From positions 62,001 to 126,000 of the forward strand of contig JAUZRN010000010.1 of assembly GCA_030950375.1 (NCBI GenBank): 64,000 bases of DNA, given 5' to 3'. This document shows positions 1 through 9,778 of this stretch, one piece after another (position 1 is the first letter of the stretch; each line of letters begins with the position of its first letter). The notes beneath the pieces are model-generated. The model saw only the letters and a list, made by a program, of their open reading frames with translations. It was not told the DNA's origin and ran no database searches. Both the position numbers and the translations under genes were made by a program. Origin of the DNA: Rhodothermus sp. Lineage in GTDB: Bacteria > Bacteroidota > Rhodothermia > Rhodothermales > Rhodothermaceae.

Positions 1-173
1 ATAGTTCCTTTTCAAGATCTTTAGACAAGTGCTGCATATCACACAAGAAAATGTCCCTCCAACAGAAAGGTTGCCCCCAAATGCAACCGTTGCGGAAAGA
101 TTACAGCGGGCCGCAAAAAAGGCCGCTGATGAAGCCGGATCCAGAAAGCCCCGTGCAAATACCAAGTGCCCTC
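1..173. other. Left edge, no gene supported
   Basis: An open plus-strand frame (29-226, GTG start) reads as a hydrophilic Lys/Arg/Ala-rich peptide. It has no recognisable motif and its end overlaps the 3' end of the leftward membrane-protein gene. It could be the tail of a gene entering from the left, but an in-frame TAG at 2-4 argues against that. I make no call here. Confidence 0.3.
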
Positions 174-1016
174 TCAGGACAAATCGGCGGACGCCGAAGC
201 CGTGCCTTTTTTCAGCAGATAAATGAGCTGACCGTTGACGGGCAACACGTTCAGCACGATAAAGAGCGCCAAACTCCCGATCAGATCGTATGGCCGCACC
301 CATTGCAGGGGCGGCTGCGCATACGGGGAATCAGGCGAAAGGATCATCCAGAACATGCCCCCCAGGAAAAGCAGCGCCACGACGCCGAACGGCAGCGCCA
401 AACGTAGGATCAGCTCGGCTCGCGTGGGCGACGGCGGCCATTTCAGGTACAGGAGCCACAGGACGCTATGAAGCAGCGTGCCAGTCGCCAGCGGCAAGAG
501 CAGCAGTAGCCGCGCCCCGAGTGTACTCCAGGACAGGCCGACCAGCACCCCCAGCAGCAACCCGGCCATCGCACCGTTGAACCACCGCAATCGTCGGAGG
601 ACCTGACGGCTTACAGGAAGAGGCGGCTCGGGCGCAGCCGTCGACGAGTCCTCTTCAGGCCAGGCCACAGGCAGTCTCAGCAAAACCAGACTCACCACAA
701 GCCATACGACCTTCCAAGCGGCAAATTCAAAAGAAAATCCTACTAAATTACTCAATAGATAATATAGAACAACTAATCCTACGTAAAACCAATCCAACTT
801 CCTTATTTTTAAGAATATATTTTTAGATTTAATAGAATTTAATGCTATCATATCAGTTATGATTGATGACGATATTATCAGAATAATGAAATTGCTATTA
901 TCATAGATAATGTTTGCATTAAATCTATGCATTAAAATATCATTATACAAAACATATATTAAAGAATTAATATGAAACAAAATGTTAATATATTTATATG
1001 CAGTAATAGAAATCAT
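174..1016 (-). CDS. Polytopic membrane protein with an AT-rich 5' third
   Basis: Unrecognised 280-residue integral membrane protein. About seven hydrophobic segments are visible, near residues 42-58, 76-96, 100-115, 146-164, 168-192, 202-226 and 242-260. An acidic/proline loop lies around 120-135. Roughly the first 98 codons (1016 down to about 720) are extremely AT-rich: a hand count over 781-900 gives 27 G/C in 120 bases. The rest of the gene has the high GC of the window. It follows the Cys-rich lipoprotein gene after 24 bp on the same strand, so the two are probably co-transcribed. The composition break could mean a chimeric gene or capture of foreign DNA, or the true start could lie inside (Met29 or Met55). 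Function is unknown; an accessory, export or immunity role for the neighbouring lipoprotein is only a guess. Confidence 0.6.
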   Translation of the reverse strand: MISITAYKYINILFHINSLIYVLYNDILMHRFNANIIYDNSNFIILIISSSIITDMIALNSIKSKNIFLKIRKLDWFYVGLVVLYYLLSNLVGFSFEFAAWKVVWLVVSLVLLRLPVAWPEEDSSTAAPEPPLPVSRQVLRRLRWFNGAMAGLLLGVLVGLSWSTLGARLLLLLPLATGTLLHSVLWLLYLKWPPSPTRAELILRLALPFGVVALLFLGGMFWMILSPDSPYAQPPLQWVRPYDLIGSLALFIVLNVLPVNGQLIYLLKKGTASASADLS

Positions 1017-1040
1017 ATCACATCTTCAAAATTAATGACA

Positions 1041-2150
1041 CTACAGATCTCCATACTGCCGAGCGCAGGCAATGATTCCCTGAAGTGTAGTGCCACAGCA
1101 ATGGCCGATCACCTCGCCATTTGCCGTCACCGGTACACAGGTAAAACCGCTCCCTCCACCCCGAGGCCATCCCGGAGGGGGATCGCCAATGGGCTGAATG
1201 GGATCAAAATACCATCCGTCCCTCTGGTTGTAGTAGTATTGAAACTCACATCCCGTATCCCCAAACATTGTCTTTACAGACTGAAGACAGGTGATGAAAT
1301 TATAAATAGCATATCCTTGTAATGCAATATATTGTCCCAGTCTTGACAATACACATCCTAAAGTTCCTACAAACGAACATTTAAACATATCTATTAGATG
1401 CTTTAAGATAAACCCCGAAGATTGCATTGCAAACTTTTCTTCACAATCCCGAATACCTCGATCCCGCTCGGCTGGATGACATGGTGGTGAAGCTACTCCA
1501 GGAGGCGAAACGGCTTTCAATGCATCCCCTTTCCGGGATTTCTGCGTGGACCAATCAAATGCTTCATTCATAGAGCTAAAGTCAGGATAAAGCGAGCGGG
1601 GATTCTCTGATAGCCCTGGGAAGCCTAAACGAATTCCTTTTTGAATCCAGCGAAGATATGCACGTAACACCCGCTCCCTCGCCGCTTCAGGTAGGCGAAG
1701 CCAATCAGCATGCCGCGTCCGCACATGCTTCCACACCTTCTGAAGCCGCGACCAGGAAGGTCCTCCTATATATTGGCGTATTTCTTCATACGCTTCTATC
1801 TGGCTCTGCTTATTCATTGGTTGCTGCCATCGCTGGCGCCATCGTTGCACGGCATATTGCCAGGCCTGCAGCGTTGTATCCTGACGTAAGATCCAGACCT
1901 GGTGGGCCATCATTGAAATGTATGCTTCCCATAAAAACCGGCGTACTGTGGTATCTTGCATCAGGCGCTCAAACAGGTGCACTTCCTCTGGCGTTTGGAG
2001 TCCTGATGCTCCGGCACCTGCGCTCAGGTCTCGTTTAGATACCGGGGTTTCAGCGGGATTAGGTGAATCCGTCGATGCCCAATCACAACCCGTCCATATC
2101 GACAGCGCCAGAACGATCACGATACCGAGATGTACCGTCAGCGTACGCAC
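1041..2150 (-). CDS. Cys-rich predicted lipoprotein, function unknown
   Basis: The 369-residue protein begins with a hydrophobic signal (residues 7-19) ending at a cysteine (Cys22, preceded by W-T-G). This is a plausible but atypical lipobox because position -3 is Trp. Residues 60-175 are helical and Trp/Arg-rich. The last 150 residues contain ten cysteines (224, 236, 258, 266, 288, 301, 338, 351, 352, 362), which suggests disulfide cross-linking after export. A proline/glycine-rich stretch lies near 315-336. Local base composition is uneven, with an AT-rich pocket near 1300-1450. It is probably the first gene of a two-gene unit with the membrane protein downstream. No known family was recognised. 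The clustered C-terminal cysteines would suit a secreted adhesin, toxin or peptide-like domain, but nothing proves this. Confidence 0.6.
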   Translation of the reverse strand: MRTLTVHLGIVIVLALSIWTGCDWASTDSPNPAETPVSKRDLSAGAGASGLQTPEEVHLFERLMQDTTVRRFLWEAYISMMAHQVWILRQDTTLQAWQYAVQRWRQRWQQPMNKQSQIEAYEEIRQYIGGPSWSRLQKVWKHVRTRHADWLRLPEAARERVLRAYLRWIQKGIRLGFPGLSENPRSLYPDFSSMNEAFDWSTQKSRKGDALKAVSPPGVASPPCHPAERDRGIRDCEEKFAMQSSGFILKHLIDMFKCSFVGTLGCVLSRLGQYIALQGYAIYNFITCLQSVKTMFGDTGCEFQYYYNQRDGWYFDPIQPIGDPPPGWPRGGGSGFTCVPVTANGEVIGHCCGTTLQGIIACARQYGDL

Positions 2151-2269
2151 GATGACGAGCCAGGTCTGAATGAAGGTCGAAGCATTGATTGCCTTTATTT
2201 ACAGTATTTACAGATAAACGCAAGCCCTCATTTTATTTCCATTCGATTCTTAACAGGATATTAACTCAG

Positions 2270-3115
2270 CTACTCGTCGGGCTGGCCCTGCCAGCATTGA
2301 AACCCGCGCTGCCGGGCCGCCATGGCGACGGTCTCGGCGAGGTGGCACTCCGTAAAGACGCCGAACAGTGCTGAGCCAGAGCCAGAAAGCGCGGCATACA
2401 CCGCGCCGGCCTCCAGCAGCCATTGCTTCAGAGCAGCCAGCTCAGGATACCGGGCAAATAATGGTGCCTCGAAGTCGTTCCGGAGTTCTCGCCGCCAGCG
2501 CTCTGGATCGTTGGCCGTTACGATCTCAACCAGTGAAGCTTCACGTAATGCACGGGGCTGTACCAGCCGATACGCCTCGGCCGTGGCAATCCGAAACGAG
2601 GGCACAAGGACGACCAGGTGAAAAGGAAAGCGGTAGGTCGTCAGGGGCTGCAGTTGCTCGCCCCGTCCTGTGGCCAGGGCCGCCGGCGCAGGTAGCAGAA
2701 AGAACGGCACATCTGAGCCCAGAGCAGCCGCCAGCCGATGCAGGTCGTTCGCGGCAAGAGAGTGCTTCCAGCTTCGGAGCAACAGCCGGAGCGTGGCCGC
2801 TGCATCACTGGACCCGCTGCCCAGACCCGCTCCATAAGGCACGCGTTTATCCAGATGTAACCGTCCGGTCAGGGGCCGCTGCAACGCATCGGCCAGGTGG
2901 ATGGCTGCCCGCACACACAGGTTACGCTCGTCGGTCGGCAGCGCCGGATCGGAGCAGGTAAACGTAAAGCGATCCGCCGGCGTCAGCGTCAATCGGTCGG
3001 TCCACGGAATGCGGAGCAGCACGGTTTCGATGTCGTGATAGCCGTCCGATCGCCGGCGCAGCACGCGCAATCCCAGGTTAATTTTGGCCGGGGCTTCCTG
3101 CTCAATCGCTTCCAA
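2270..3115 (-). CDS. ispE: 4-diphosphocytidyl-2-C-methyl-D-erythritol kinase
   Basis: GHMP-family kinase that phosphorylates the 2-hydroxyl of CDP-methylerythritol with ATP in the cytosolic MEP pathway to isopentenyl diphosphate. The N-terminus APAKINLGLRVL carries the conserved Lys11, and RSDGYHDIETV follows at 22-32. The glycine-rich ATP loop GAGLGSGSSDAA spans 95-106. The catalytic aspartate sits in LGSDVPFF (Asp135). The C-terminal GHMP motif LSGSGSALFGVF spans 243-254. Its 281 residues are normal for the family. The gene is divergent from the polysaccharide-export genes, with about 140 bp between starts. It stands alone here, with no other MEP-pathway gene nearby. Called from motifs with high certainty. 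Confidence 0.95.
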   Translation of the reverse strand: MEAIEQEAPAKINLGLRVLRRRSDGYHDIETVLLRIPWTDRLTLTPADRFTFTCSDPALPTDERNLCVRAAIHLADALQRPLTGRLHLDKRVPYGAGLGSGSSDAAATLRLLLRSWKHSLAANDLHRLAAALGSDVPFFLLPAPAALATGRGEQLQPLTTYRFPFHLVVLVPSFRIATAEAYRLVQPRALREASLVEIVTANDPERWRRELRNDFEAPLFARYPELAALKQWLLEAGAVYAALSGSGSALFGVFTECHLAETVAMAARQRGFQCWQGQPDE

Positions 3116-3257
3116 GTTTCACGTTCGTTCGTTGCGTCCGGGGCAGGATTATTGTAGCTTTTGCTGTAACCGAGCATCCTCCAAGATATTGCCTATCGAT
3201 CGAACGAGGCTACGGTTTATCGGGTTATTTGACGACCACGAAGGTGAAGTTTTCTCT

Positions 3258-4967
3258 ATGAATCGATTACGCTGGTTGCGTGGTGCATTGTTGTGGTTCT
3301 GGGCCTTTGCACCGCTCTATGGGCAGGAGCTTCCACAAACCCAGCGCCCCGGCGCTCCCGTAGCCTTTCAACAACTGCTGCAGGAGCGGCTGGCACGTTC
3401 AGAAGCACTTGCTTTAGAAGGACCGGTCCAGGCGGAGACCTATCGGATAGGCCCTGGTGATGTTCTCACGGTTTCGATTGGCGGTGCCTTTGGCCAGACG
3501 CTGCAGGCGGAAGTCTCGGCCGAAGGTAAATTGACGCTTGCAGAGCTCGGCACCCTGTCGGTGACGGGTCTATCGCTGGCTGCTGTACGCGACACCGTGC
3601 AACGTTTCCTGCGCCTTCAGTTTGCACACGTTCCTATCGAGGTCACGTTGAGTCGGCCGCGATCCTTTTATGTCCATGTCACTGGAGCCATTCCCCGTCC
3701 CGGACGTGTGCGCACGCACGCCACAGCGCGCGTCAGCGACATCATTGAGCAAGCCTTCGCCTCCCCATCCGACAAGCCCGTCTCTTCGGGATCGGCCTCC
3801 ACTGAGCCCACCACGTGGCCATCGGTTGCCACGTTTCTTCGCGCCTATCGCGCTGAGGCCTCTTCGGACTTTCTGCCAGCCCTGCGCAACGTCCTGCTGC
3901 ACCATACCGACGGCACGACGCAGCGCATCGACATACTCCGCTATTACACGGCGGGCGATTTGACCCACAATCCCTACCTCCAGGACGGCGACGTCATCGA
4001 AATACCCGCCTTTCATGTGCAGCGTGATGCAGTCACCGTACAGGGACCGGTGCCCTATCCCGGTGTCTACGATGTGCGTCCCGATGACACCCTGCTGGAC
4101 GTACTGGCGGTTGCCGCCGGCCGGGAGGGATTGCAGCATCTAACCGAGGTACGGCTCATCCGCAAGCCTATGGCCAACGCTGAAGCCGCCATCCGCCTGT
4201 TCAAAGTGGCCGAGCTACTCCAACATCCCGAACAGGTCCCTTCGCTGCATCCCGGCGATCGCATTATGGTTGTCGGCACGCAACGGGCTACGGCGGCTGC
4301 TTATGGCTTTGTGCGCTATCCGGGGACTTATCCCATCGAGCACGGAAAAACTACAGTGCGCCAACTGATTGAAATGGCCGGAGGGCTGCTGCCGGAGGCC
4401 AATCCTCGGGTGGCCTATATCGAACGCACCCGCTCGTTCTATTTCAAAGGAACGGCCCAGGCAAACGATCTGGATATGTTCGGCCGTTTCTATCTGCAAC
4501 AGGCCCTGCAAGCCAACCGCGTCGTGATTGATGTGGCTGATATTCTGGAAGGAAAAGCGCCAGATTTTCCGCTGTATGACGGTGATCGCGTGGTTATTCC
4601 CCGGGACGAACAGACCGTCTTTGTAACCGGTCATGTAGCCCGTCCGGGCTACATTCCATATCAACCGGGACAGCCAGCGCGCCATTACATCCTGCAGGCT
4701 GGCGGTCTGGGACCACAGGCACGGGGCGTTTACGTCTTCGATGCCGGCACCGGCCAGGTTCGCCACGGGCTGGAGGCGCCGGTCTATTCAGGCGATACGA
4801 TCTTCGTCGATCGACAGCCAACGGCCGACACACCAGAACTCGCACAACTGGTGCTCAACGACCAGATTTCACGCCGCCAGCATCGTATTTTGACCATCCA
4901 GACGATCCTGACGGGTGTTTCCACTATCGTCGGGATTGTCACTGCCTATGCCGCCATCACCCGCTGA
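3258..4967 (+). CDS. SLBB-domain polysaccharide export outer-membrane protein (Wza-like)
   Basis: Predicted exported protein of 569 residues. The ATG at 3258 follows AAGGTGAAG at a suitable spacing and opens a signal peptide (hydrophobic 8-22, ending near YGQ). The open frame continues upstream to 3084, but that part looks non-coding. The polysaccharide-export motif YRIGPGDVLTVSIGG lies at 62-76. At least three SLBB-type beta-grasp modules follow, marked by repeated V-x-G-x-V-x-x-P-G phrases (near 141, 265, 355 and 470). A hydrophobic segment closes the C-terminus, as in Wza-type proteins where it forms the outer-membrane pore. The Wzz-like gene starts 8 bp after the stop (or overlaps it), which indicates an operon for surface polysaccharide export. 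Being longer than Wza fits the multi-SLBB Bacteroidota relatives. Confidence 0.9.
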   Translation: MNRLRWLRGALLWFWAFAPLYGQELPQTQRPGAPVAFQQLLQERLARSEALALEGPVQAETYRIGPGDVLTVSIGGAFGQTLQAEVSAEGKLTLAELGTLSVTGLSLAAVRDTVQRFLRLQFAHVPIEVTLSRPRSFYVHVTGAIPRPGRVRTHATARVSDIIEQAFASPSDKPVSSGSASTEPTTWPSVATFLRAYRAEASSDFLPALRNVLLHHTDGTTQRIDILRYYTAGDLTHNPYLQDGDVIEIPAFHVQRDAVTVQGPVPYPGVYDVRPDDTLLDVLAVAAGREGLQHLTEVRLIRKPMANAEAAIRLFKVAELLQHPEQVPSLHPGDRIMVVGTQRATAAAYGFVRYPGTYPIEHGKTTVRQLIEMAGGLLPEANPRVAYIERTRSFYFKGTAQANDLDMFGRFYLQQALQANRVVIDVADILEGKAPDFPLYDGDRVVIPRDEQTVFVTGHVARPGYIPYQPGQPARHYILQAGGLGPQARGVYVFDAGTGQVRHGLEAPVYSGDTIFVDRQPTADTPELAQLVLNDQISRRQHRILTIQTILTGVSTIVGIVTAYAAITR

Positions 4968-4974
4968 CGGGATC

Positions 4975-6174
4975 ATGGCCACGCGTCCCACACCGGATGC
5001 CCAGCACGAACGCGCCTGGCAGGCCCTGCGCCACCTCTACAGGGCCCGTCGTCTTATTGCCGGGATTACCGTGCTGGCAGCCGTCGCTGCGGTGGTGATC
5101 AGTCTGCTCCTTCCTAACTGGTATCGGGCGTCGGTTCGCGTGCTTCCTCCGGCAGGTAGCGGCCTCAGCCCCCTGGCCTCCCAGCTGCTGAATAACCTGC
5201 CCGGCTTCCTGGGAAACGTATTGGGTGGCGGTGGACAGGCTGGCTATGAACGCTACCTGAGCATCCTTACCAGCCGTACGATGTATGGCCGGGTTGTCGA
5301 TCATTTCAACCTGGTCGCCGTCTATGGCCTGCAGGATGAGCGACATCCACGCGAAGCGGCCATCGAAGTGTTACGGGACAATGTATCGTTCAACGTCGAC
5401 CCGGACTTCGAGTACCTGGAAATCTCCGTGCTTGACCGTGATCCCCGCCGGGCGGCTGACATGGCGAATTTTATGGTCGAAGAGCTCAACCGCATCAATG
5501 CAGACCTGCTTACCCAGAGTGCCCGGCGCTACCGACAGTACGTCGAACAACGCTACCGCGAAGCCCTGGCGCGTCTCGATTCGGTGCTTGATGCCCAGCA
5601 GGCCTTTCATGAACAATATGGTCTGTTTGACCTGGAAGCCCAGGCGCGAGGCTTTCTGGAATACGTGGCGACGTTACGCGCTGAAGCACTCCAGACCGAA
5701 ATGCAATATGCAGCGCTTCGCGCGCAACTGGGCGACGACAATCCCCAGGTCCGCTTGCTGGCTGAAATGAAGGCCACCGCCGAACGCCGCTATCAAGAAG
5801 CCCTGGCCGGCCAGGAACGGCTGCTGCCCGTCCCGCAGCAAGAGATTCCTGCAGCGCTACGTCAGTATTTTGACCTGGAACGTGAACGGCTACTCCAGAC
5901 CCGCATCCTGGAAGTGCTGGCTCCGCTTTACGAACAGGCCCGGTATGAAGAGGAACGGCGTGTCGAAGCCGTGCAGGTGGTTGACCCGGCCGTACCACCT
6001 GTCAAAAAAGCCAAGCCGCGCCGCTCACTCATTGTGCTGGGTGTTACGCTGGCTGCCTTAGCGCTGACGGTACTGTTTGTGCTGGGCTACGCGTGGTGGC
6101 AGGTACAACGCGAGCACCTCAACCAGCAGGTGTTTCAGCATCCAACCACGGTCTCCTCTTCATCCCTTAAGTAA
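4975..6174 (+). CDS. Wzz/GNVR chain-length determinant family protein
   Basis: Inner-membrane polysaccharide co-polymerase-like protein of 399 residues. A transmembrane helix at 28-46 is followed by the conserved start of the periplasmic domain, YRASVRVLPP. A long helical, coiled-coil-prone region occupies about 170-330, and a second helix lies near 352-374 after PPVKKAKPRRS. The Pro-rich stretch just before the last helix is typical of Wzz proteins. No tyrosine-kinase domain follows, so any phosphoregulation must come from another gene. The chosen start lies 8 bp beyond the SLBB stop; an in-frame ATG at 4948 would make the genes overlap. Expected to set chain length or gate export together with the upstream pore-like protein. 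Confidence 0.88.
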   Translation: MATRPTPDAQHERAWQALRHLYRARRLIAGITVLAAVAAVVISLLLPNWYRASVRVLPPAGSGLSPLASQLLNNLPGFLGNVLGGGGQAGYERYLSILTSRTMYGRVVDHFNLVAVYGLQDERHPREAAIEVLRDNVSFNVDPDFEYLEISVLDRDPRRAADMANFMVEELNRINADLLTQSARRYRQYVEQRYREALARLDSVLDAQQAFHEQYGLFDLEAQARGFLEYVATLRAEALQTEMQYAALRAQLGDDNPQVRLLAEMKATAERRYQEALAGQERLLPVPQQEIPAALRQYFDLERERLLQTRILEVLAPLYEQARYEEERRVEAVQVVDPAVPPVKKAKPRRSLIVLGVTLAALALTVLFVLGYAWWQVQREHLNQQVFQHPTTVSSSSLK

Positions 6175-6240
6175 CCCAGAGCCATTTATCGCGTATACCC
6201 TCTGGCGTTTCCTGTTTATTCAACCCAACAGGCACAGATC

Positions 6241-7494
6241 ATGTGGCTGCTATTTGTCGCGGGCCTCTGGCTGCCCTTCCAGCCCGACTCGACACAAGAT
6301 GAAATGGCGTTTCCGGGGCTACATCTGCGCCAGACTGTCTGTGAGGAATTCTGGGAACTGGAATGCCAGCGTCCCCGACCGCTGGCTACCTTTGCCGGCG
6401 ATTTTATGCATCGCTGGCCCTTCCGCGAGATGGCGCTGTACCGCTCGCTGCCAGGTATTCGTTACAACCGTGTAGAAGGGCTGGTGCTGGGCCTGGGTAC
6501 TGAACCCCTGGAATGGACCGAATACGACCGGGTGCGTCTGGTGGGCCAAGTGGCCTACGCCTTTGCCCTGCGTCGCTGGCGCTTTGAAATCAGTGCAGAG
6601 ACGGTGCTCAACCCTGCCCGAAACGCCTCCTTCTATCTGAAGCTGGGTGGCGGCTACTATCGTAACACACGCACTGATGACCTGTGGAAAACCACCCCGC
6701 TGGAAAACACGCTGGCTGCCTTTTTCTTCGGCAACGACTTTTATGCGCTCTACTACGAAACCGAAGGCTGGCAGCTCTATGCCGTACAGCGTCTGACACG
6801 CTATGCGCAGCTGGGCCTGGGCTTCCGCGCCGAAGATCACCGAGCGCTCCCCCAGAAAACCCGATGGGCGCTGTTCGACCGCCAGGCCACCGACTTCAAC
6901 CTGCCCGCGCGGGAAGGCCGTCGGCAAGTGCTCGTACTAACGCTGGATGCCGGCCGCATCCTCGCCTACAAAGCTCTGCCGAGTGGCTGGGCCCTGCGCC
7001 TCCAGGCCGAACTGGGACGCCGCCTGGGCGGCGACTTTTCCTACAATCGCTATGTGGCCGACGGGCGTCTCTACCTGCCGATGGGCCGCTACAGTCGCCT
7101 GAACCTGCGTCTGCGAGGCGGCTGGGCCGACAATACCGCACCGATCCAGCAGCAGTTCTTCCTCGGAGGGATCGGCTCGGTGCGCGGCTATGCGCAGAAC
7201 GCCTACGTCGGCACCCGAATGTTACTGGGCAACGCCGAGCTGGTTATCCAAGGTGTATCGCTGATACCCGGCCACGTCGAAGAAGAGCTGGTCTTTCTGG
7301 CATTTGTGGATGCGGGCTGGGTGAACGATTTCGGCACCAACGCTTTCCGCACACGCGACCTGCTCAGTGCAGCCGGGATCGGGCTTGGCTTTGATGGAAA
7401 ACGAAGCCTACGCCTGGAGCTGGCCTGGCCCCTGCGCGACCTCGGACAGGGGTACCGGCCCACCCTGTGGTTCCGCATCAGTCCGACCTTTTAA
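6241..7494 (+). CDS. Outer-membrane beta-barrel protein, Omp85/surface-antigen-like
   Basis: The 417-residue protein has a short N-terminal hydrophobic stretch (weak signal) and then alternating amphipathic strands rich in aromatic residues. The C-terminus LWFRISPTF ends in Phe, as outer-membrane barrels do. The phrase GGIGSVRGYAQNAYVGT near 309-325 matches the conserved VRGY loop of the Omp85/TamA/BamA bacterial surface antigen domain. No POTRA repeats precede the barrel, so it is a barrel-only or truncated member. It lies 66 bp behind the Wzz-like gene on the same strand and could help secrete or anchor the polysaccharide machinery, but this is inferred from position only. A perfect hairpin follows. 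Confidence 0.75.
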   Translation: MWLLFVAGLWLPFQPDSTQDEMAFPGLHLRQTVCEEFWELECQRPRPLATFAGDFMHRWPFREMALYRSLPGIRYNRVEGLVLGLGTEPLEWTEYDRVRLVGQVAYAFALRRWRFEISAETVLNPARNASFYLKLGGGYYRNTRTDDLWKTTPLENTLAAFFFGNDFYALYYETEGWQLYAVQRLTRYAQLGLGFRAEDHRALPQKTRWALFDRQATDFNLPAREGRRQVLVLTLDAGRILAYKALPSGWALRLQAELGRRLGGDFSYNRYVADGRLYLPMGRYSRLNLRLRGGWADNTAPIQQQFFLGGIGSVRGYAQNAYVGTRMLLGNAELVIQGVSLIPGHVEEELVFLAFVDAGWVNDFGTNAFRTRDLLSAAGIGLGFDGKRSLRLELAWPLRDLGQGYRPTLWFRISPTF

Positions 7495-7496
7495 AC

Positions 7497-7526
7497 GAAG
7501 GGGGAGGTCCACGGGCCTCCCCCTTC
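7497..7526. terminator. Perfect inverted repeat between convergent genes
   Basis: GAAGGGGGAGG (7497-7507) pairs perfectly with CCTCCCCCTTC (7516-7526) around an 8-base loop. It sits between the stop of the outer-membrane barrel gene and the stop of dut, which converge here. There is no clear T-run on either side, so it is either a bidirectional terminator lacking a U-tract or a barrier to transcript readthrough. Confidence 0.65.
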
Positions 7527-7531
7527 AGAGG

Positions 7532-8017
7532 TCAATGCTTTCCGGTCGATCCAAAGCCTCCGCTTCCGCGTTCGGTCGCATCCAGCGAAGCACACTCCTC
7601 CCACACAACTCGTTCGTGGCGGGCTACTACCAGCTGCGCAATACGCTCGCCTCGCCGAATTACAAACGGCTCCGTACCCAGATTGATCAGCAGTACTTTG
7701 ATCTCCCCGCGATAGTCAGCATCAATCGTACCTGGGCTGTTCAGCACGGTCACACCATGGCGGGCAGCCAGTCCACTACGCGGCCGCACCTGCCCTTCGT
7801 AACCAGGCGGCAGTGCAAGTACCAGGCCGGTTGGCACCAGTGTCCAGCGGCCGGGCTCCAGCACCAGCGGTTTATCTTCTGGAACAGCCGCCCGCAGATC
7901 CATGCCAGCACTGTAAGGTGTGGCATAAACGGGCAGCGCTAACCCTTCGGCATGAGGCAGCCGCTGCACAGGTACACGCAGCACCTCCGTTACGGCAACT
8001 GTTCTGGTTTCCATCAT
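7532..8017 (-). CDS. dut: dUTP diphosphatase
   Basis: Trimeric dUTPase converting dUTP to dUMP and pyrophosphate, which keeps uracil out of DNA and feeds dTMP synthesis. All five family motifs are present in order: AGMDLRAAV (37-45), [11 protein letters not shown] (78-88), [15 protein letters not shown] (94-108, with the catalytic Asp100), RGERIAQLV (122-130) and the flexible C-terminal [12 protein letters not shown] (150-161). The 161 residues are normal, with about 20 extra residues at the N-terminus. It lies 13 bp downstream of the POT transporter gene on the same strand and is probably co-transcribed with it. Confidence 0.96.
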   Translation of the reverse strand: MMETRTVAVTEVLRVPVQRLPHAEGLALPVYATPYSAGMDLRAAVPEDKPLVLEPGRWTLVPTGLVLALPPGYEGQVRPRSGLAARHGVTVLNSPGTIDADYRGEIKVLLINLGTEPFVIRRGERIAQLVVARHERVVWEECASLDATERGSGGFGSTGKH

Positions 8018-8030
8018 GTCCGTGCGGTGT

Positions 8031-9560
8031 TTAGTCTACCTGTCCCATCAAGCGTCGGACAGCCGGGCTTGCCAGCAGCGCAATCAGACCTGCTCCCCCT
8101 GTAATCATGGCCACGCTACGGAAAAGATCCACTGGCATCAGCGTCTCCAGCTGACCAGCCACCAGACCTGCAAACAGATTCCCCAGAGCAGCCGCGATGA
8201 ACCAGACGCCCATCATCTGTCCTACGCGCCCCTGTGGGGCCAGCTTAGTGATCGACGACAAGCCCACCGGCGACAGACATAGCTCGCCCACCGTATGCAA
8301 GAAATACGTGACCACCAGCCAGGCGGGCGAGACCGGGTTCTCAGGCGTTGCATGGGCAGCGCCCCAGGAAAGCACAAAAAAGCCAGCCGCCAGCCCCAGC
8401 AGCCCCAGCGCAAATTTGACCGGAATGGACGGATTGGCATTGCGCCGTGCCAGCCAGGTCCAGAGCCAGCCAAAAATTGGCGCAAAGATGATGATAAACA
8501 GGGGATTAATGTTCTGGAGCATGCTGGCCGGCATCTCCCAACTTCCAAACTGGCGGTCCGTTAGGTCCCGTGCAAACAGGTTCAGCGACGAGCCGGCCTG
8601 CTCGAAGCCCGACCAGAATAGACCGGCCAGGATGACCAGCCACAGGATCACGAGCAGCCGGCGTTTTTCCAACGCCGTATGTCCTCCAAAGAAGAAAATA
8701 TAGGCGAAAAACAGCAGGGTGATGATCACCACGCCCACCCCCAGACTCTGCGCCAGCGCTTCCAGCGAAAGCGGAAAGCGCCCCGTTGCCAGCAGATAAC
8801 CACAGAAAACCACCACGGCGGCGGCGATCCCGGCGCCGGTGTAGAAACGCTGCGCCCGTCGCGCCAGCACCGTCTCGTCTTCGCCCGGCGCTGGCCGGAA
8901 GAGGCCAGCTTCTCCCAGATACTTCTCGCCCACCTTATAGGAGATCAGACCAGCCACCATGCCGATGCCTGCCAGAGAAAAGCCCAGGTGCCAGTTGTAC
9001 CCTTCGCCCAGTAAACCACAGAGCGTGGGTCCCAGCACGGCGCCGATGTTAATGCCCATGTAGAAAATCGAGAAACCCGCATCTCGCCGGGCGCCTCCCT
9101 CCGGATACAACTCCCCGACAATCGTACTCACATTTGGCTTGAGCAACCCGGTGCCGACTACGATAAGTGCCAGCCCCAGAAAAAAGGTCAGATTTGTTGG
9201 AATCGCCATGGAGAAATGCCCCATGGCAATAATTACGCCACCCACAAAAATGGCCTTACGTTGTCCCCAGAGCTTATCGGCCAGCCATCCTCCAGGTAAC
9301 GACAACACGTACACAAAGAACGTGTACAGGCCATAGATGGCCGTGGCTGTTCCTATGTCGAAACCCAATCCCGGGTTAGCGGCCGTCGTCGCCGTGGTCA
9401 TGAACAGCACCAGGAGCGCTCGCATGCCGTAGTAGCTGAAACGCTCCCACAACTCTGTAAAAAACAGCGTAGCCAGCCCACGCGGATGCCCGAAAAACGT
9501 TTTCCCGTTCACGAGCGCCGACGCACTGGCCGCCGCCATGCCTTCGGACTTGCTATGCAT
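8031..9560 (-). CDS. Proton-dependent oligopeptide transporter (POT/PTR2, MFS)
   Basis: Inner-membrane di/tripeptide:proton symporter of 509 residues with about 14 hydrophobic segments. The POT signature with the proton-coupling ExxERF element appears near the N-terminus as [18 protein letters not shown]. The second family signature region, [20 protein letters not shown], lies in TM5, and a conserved Pro-rich loop ([15 protein letters not shown]) precedes it. The start at 9560 is preferred because GGTGGG lies about 9 bases upstream; the frame stays open to 9593. The gene is divergent from aspS, with about 220 bp between starts. Related proteins also move nitrate or drugs, but peptide import is the default for this bacterial clade. 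Confidence 0.93.
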   Translation of the reverse strand: MHSKSEGMAAASASALVNGKTFFGHPRGLATLFFTELWERFSYYGMRALLVLFMTTATTAANPGLGFDIGTATAIYGLYTFFVYVLSLPGGWLADKLWGQRKAIFVGGVIIAMGHFSMAIPTNLTFFLGLALIVVGTGLLKPNVSTIVGELYPEGGARRDAGFSIFYMGINIGAVLGPTLCGLLGEGYNWHLGFSLAGIGMVAGLISYKVGEKYLGEAGLFRPAPGEDETVLARRAQRFYTGAGIAAAVVVFCGYLLATGRFPLSLEALAQSLGVGVVIITLLFFAYIFFFGGHTALEKRRLLVILWLVILAGLFWSGFEQAGSSLNLFARDLTDRQFGSWEMPASMLQNINPLFIIIFAPIFGWLWTWLARRNANPSIPVKFALGLLGLAAGFFVLSWGAAHATPENPVSPAWLVVTYFLHTVGELCLSPVGLSSITKLAPQGRVGQMMGVWFIAAALGNLFAGLVAGQLETLMPVDLFRSVAMITGGAGLIALLASPAVRRLMGQVD

Positions 9561-9778
9561 GATTGCGATCCCACCGGTTGGTACAACATCCACTCATAGC
9601 GGTTAAGCTTAGCAAATCTTTCGGAAAAAAGTAAAGGAAAAGCCTGCGGATTCCTGTTTGAAACCAGAGCACGTGCGCTTTTTTAGAAGGTATTTCGTTA
9701 TGAATTGCACCGATGTGGTCGTATATTCGCGCGGTTGTATAGCGTGTTCCGGGACTATCAGCCACAGCATAGCATCGC

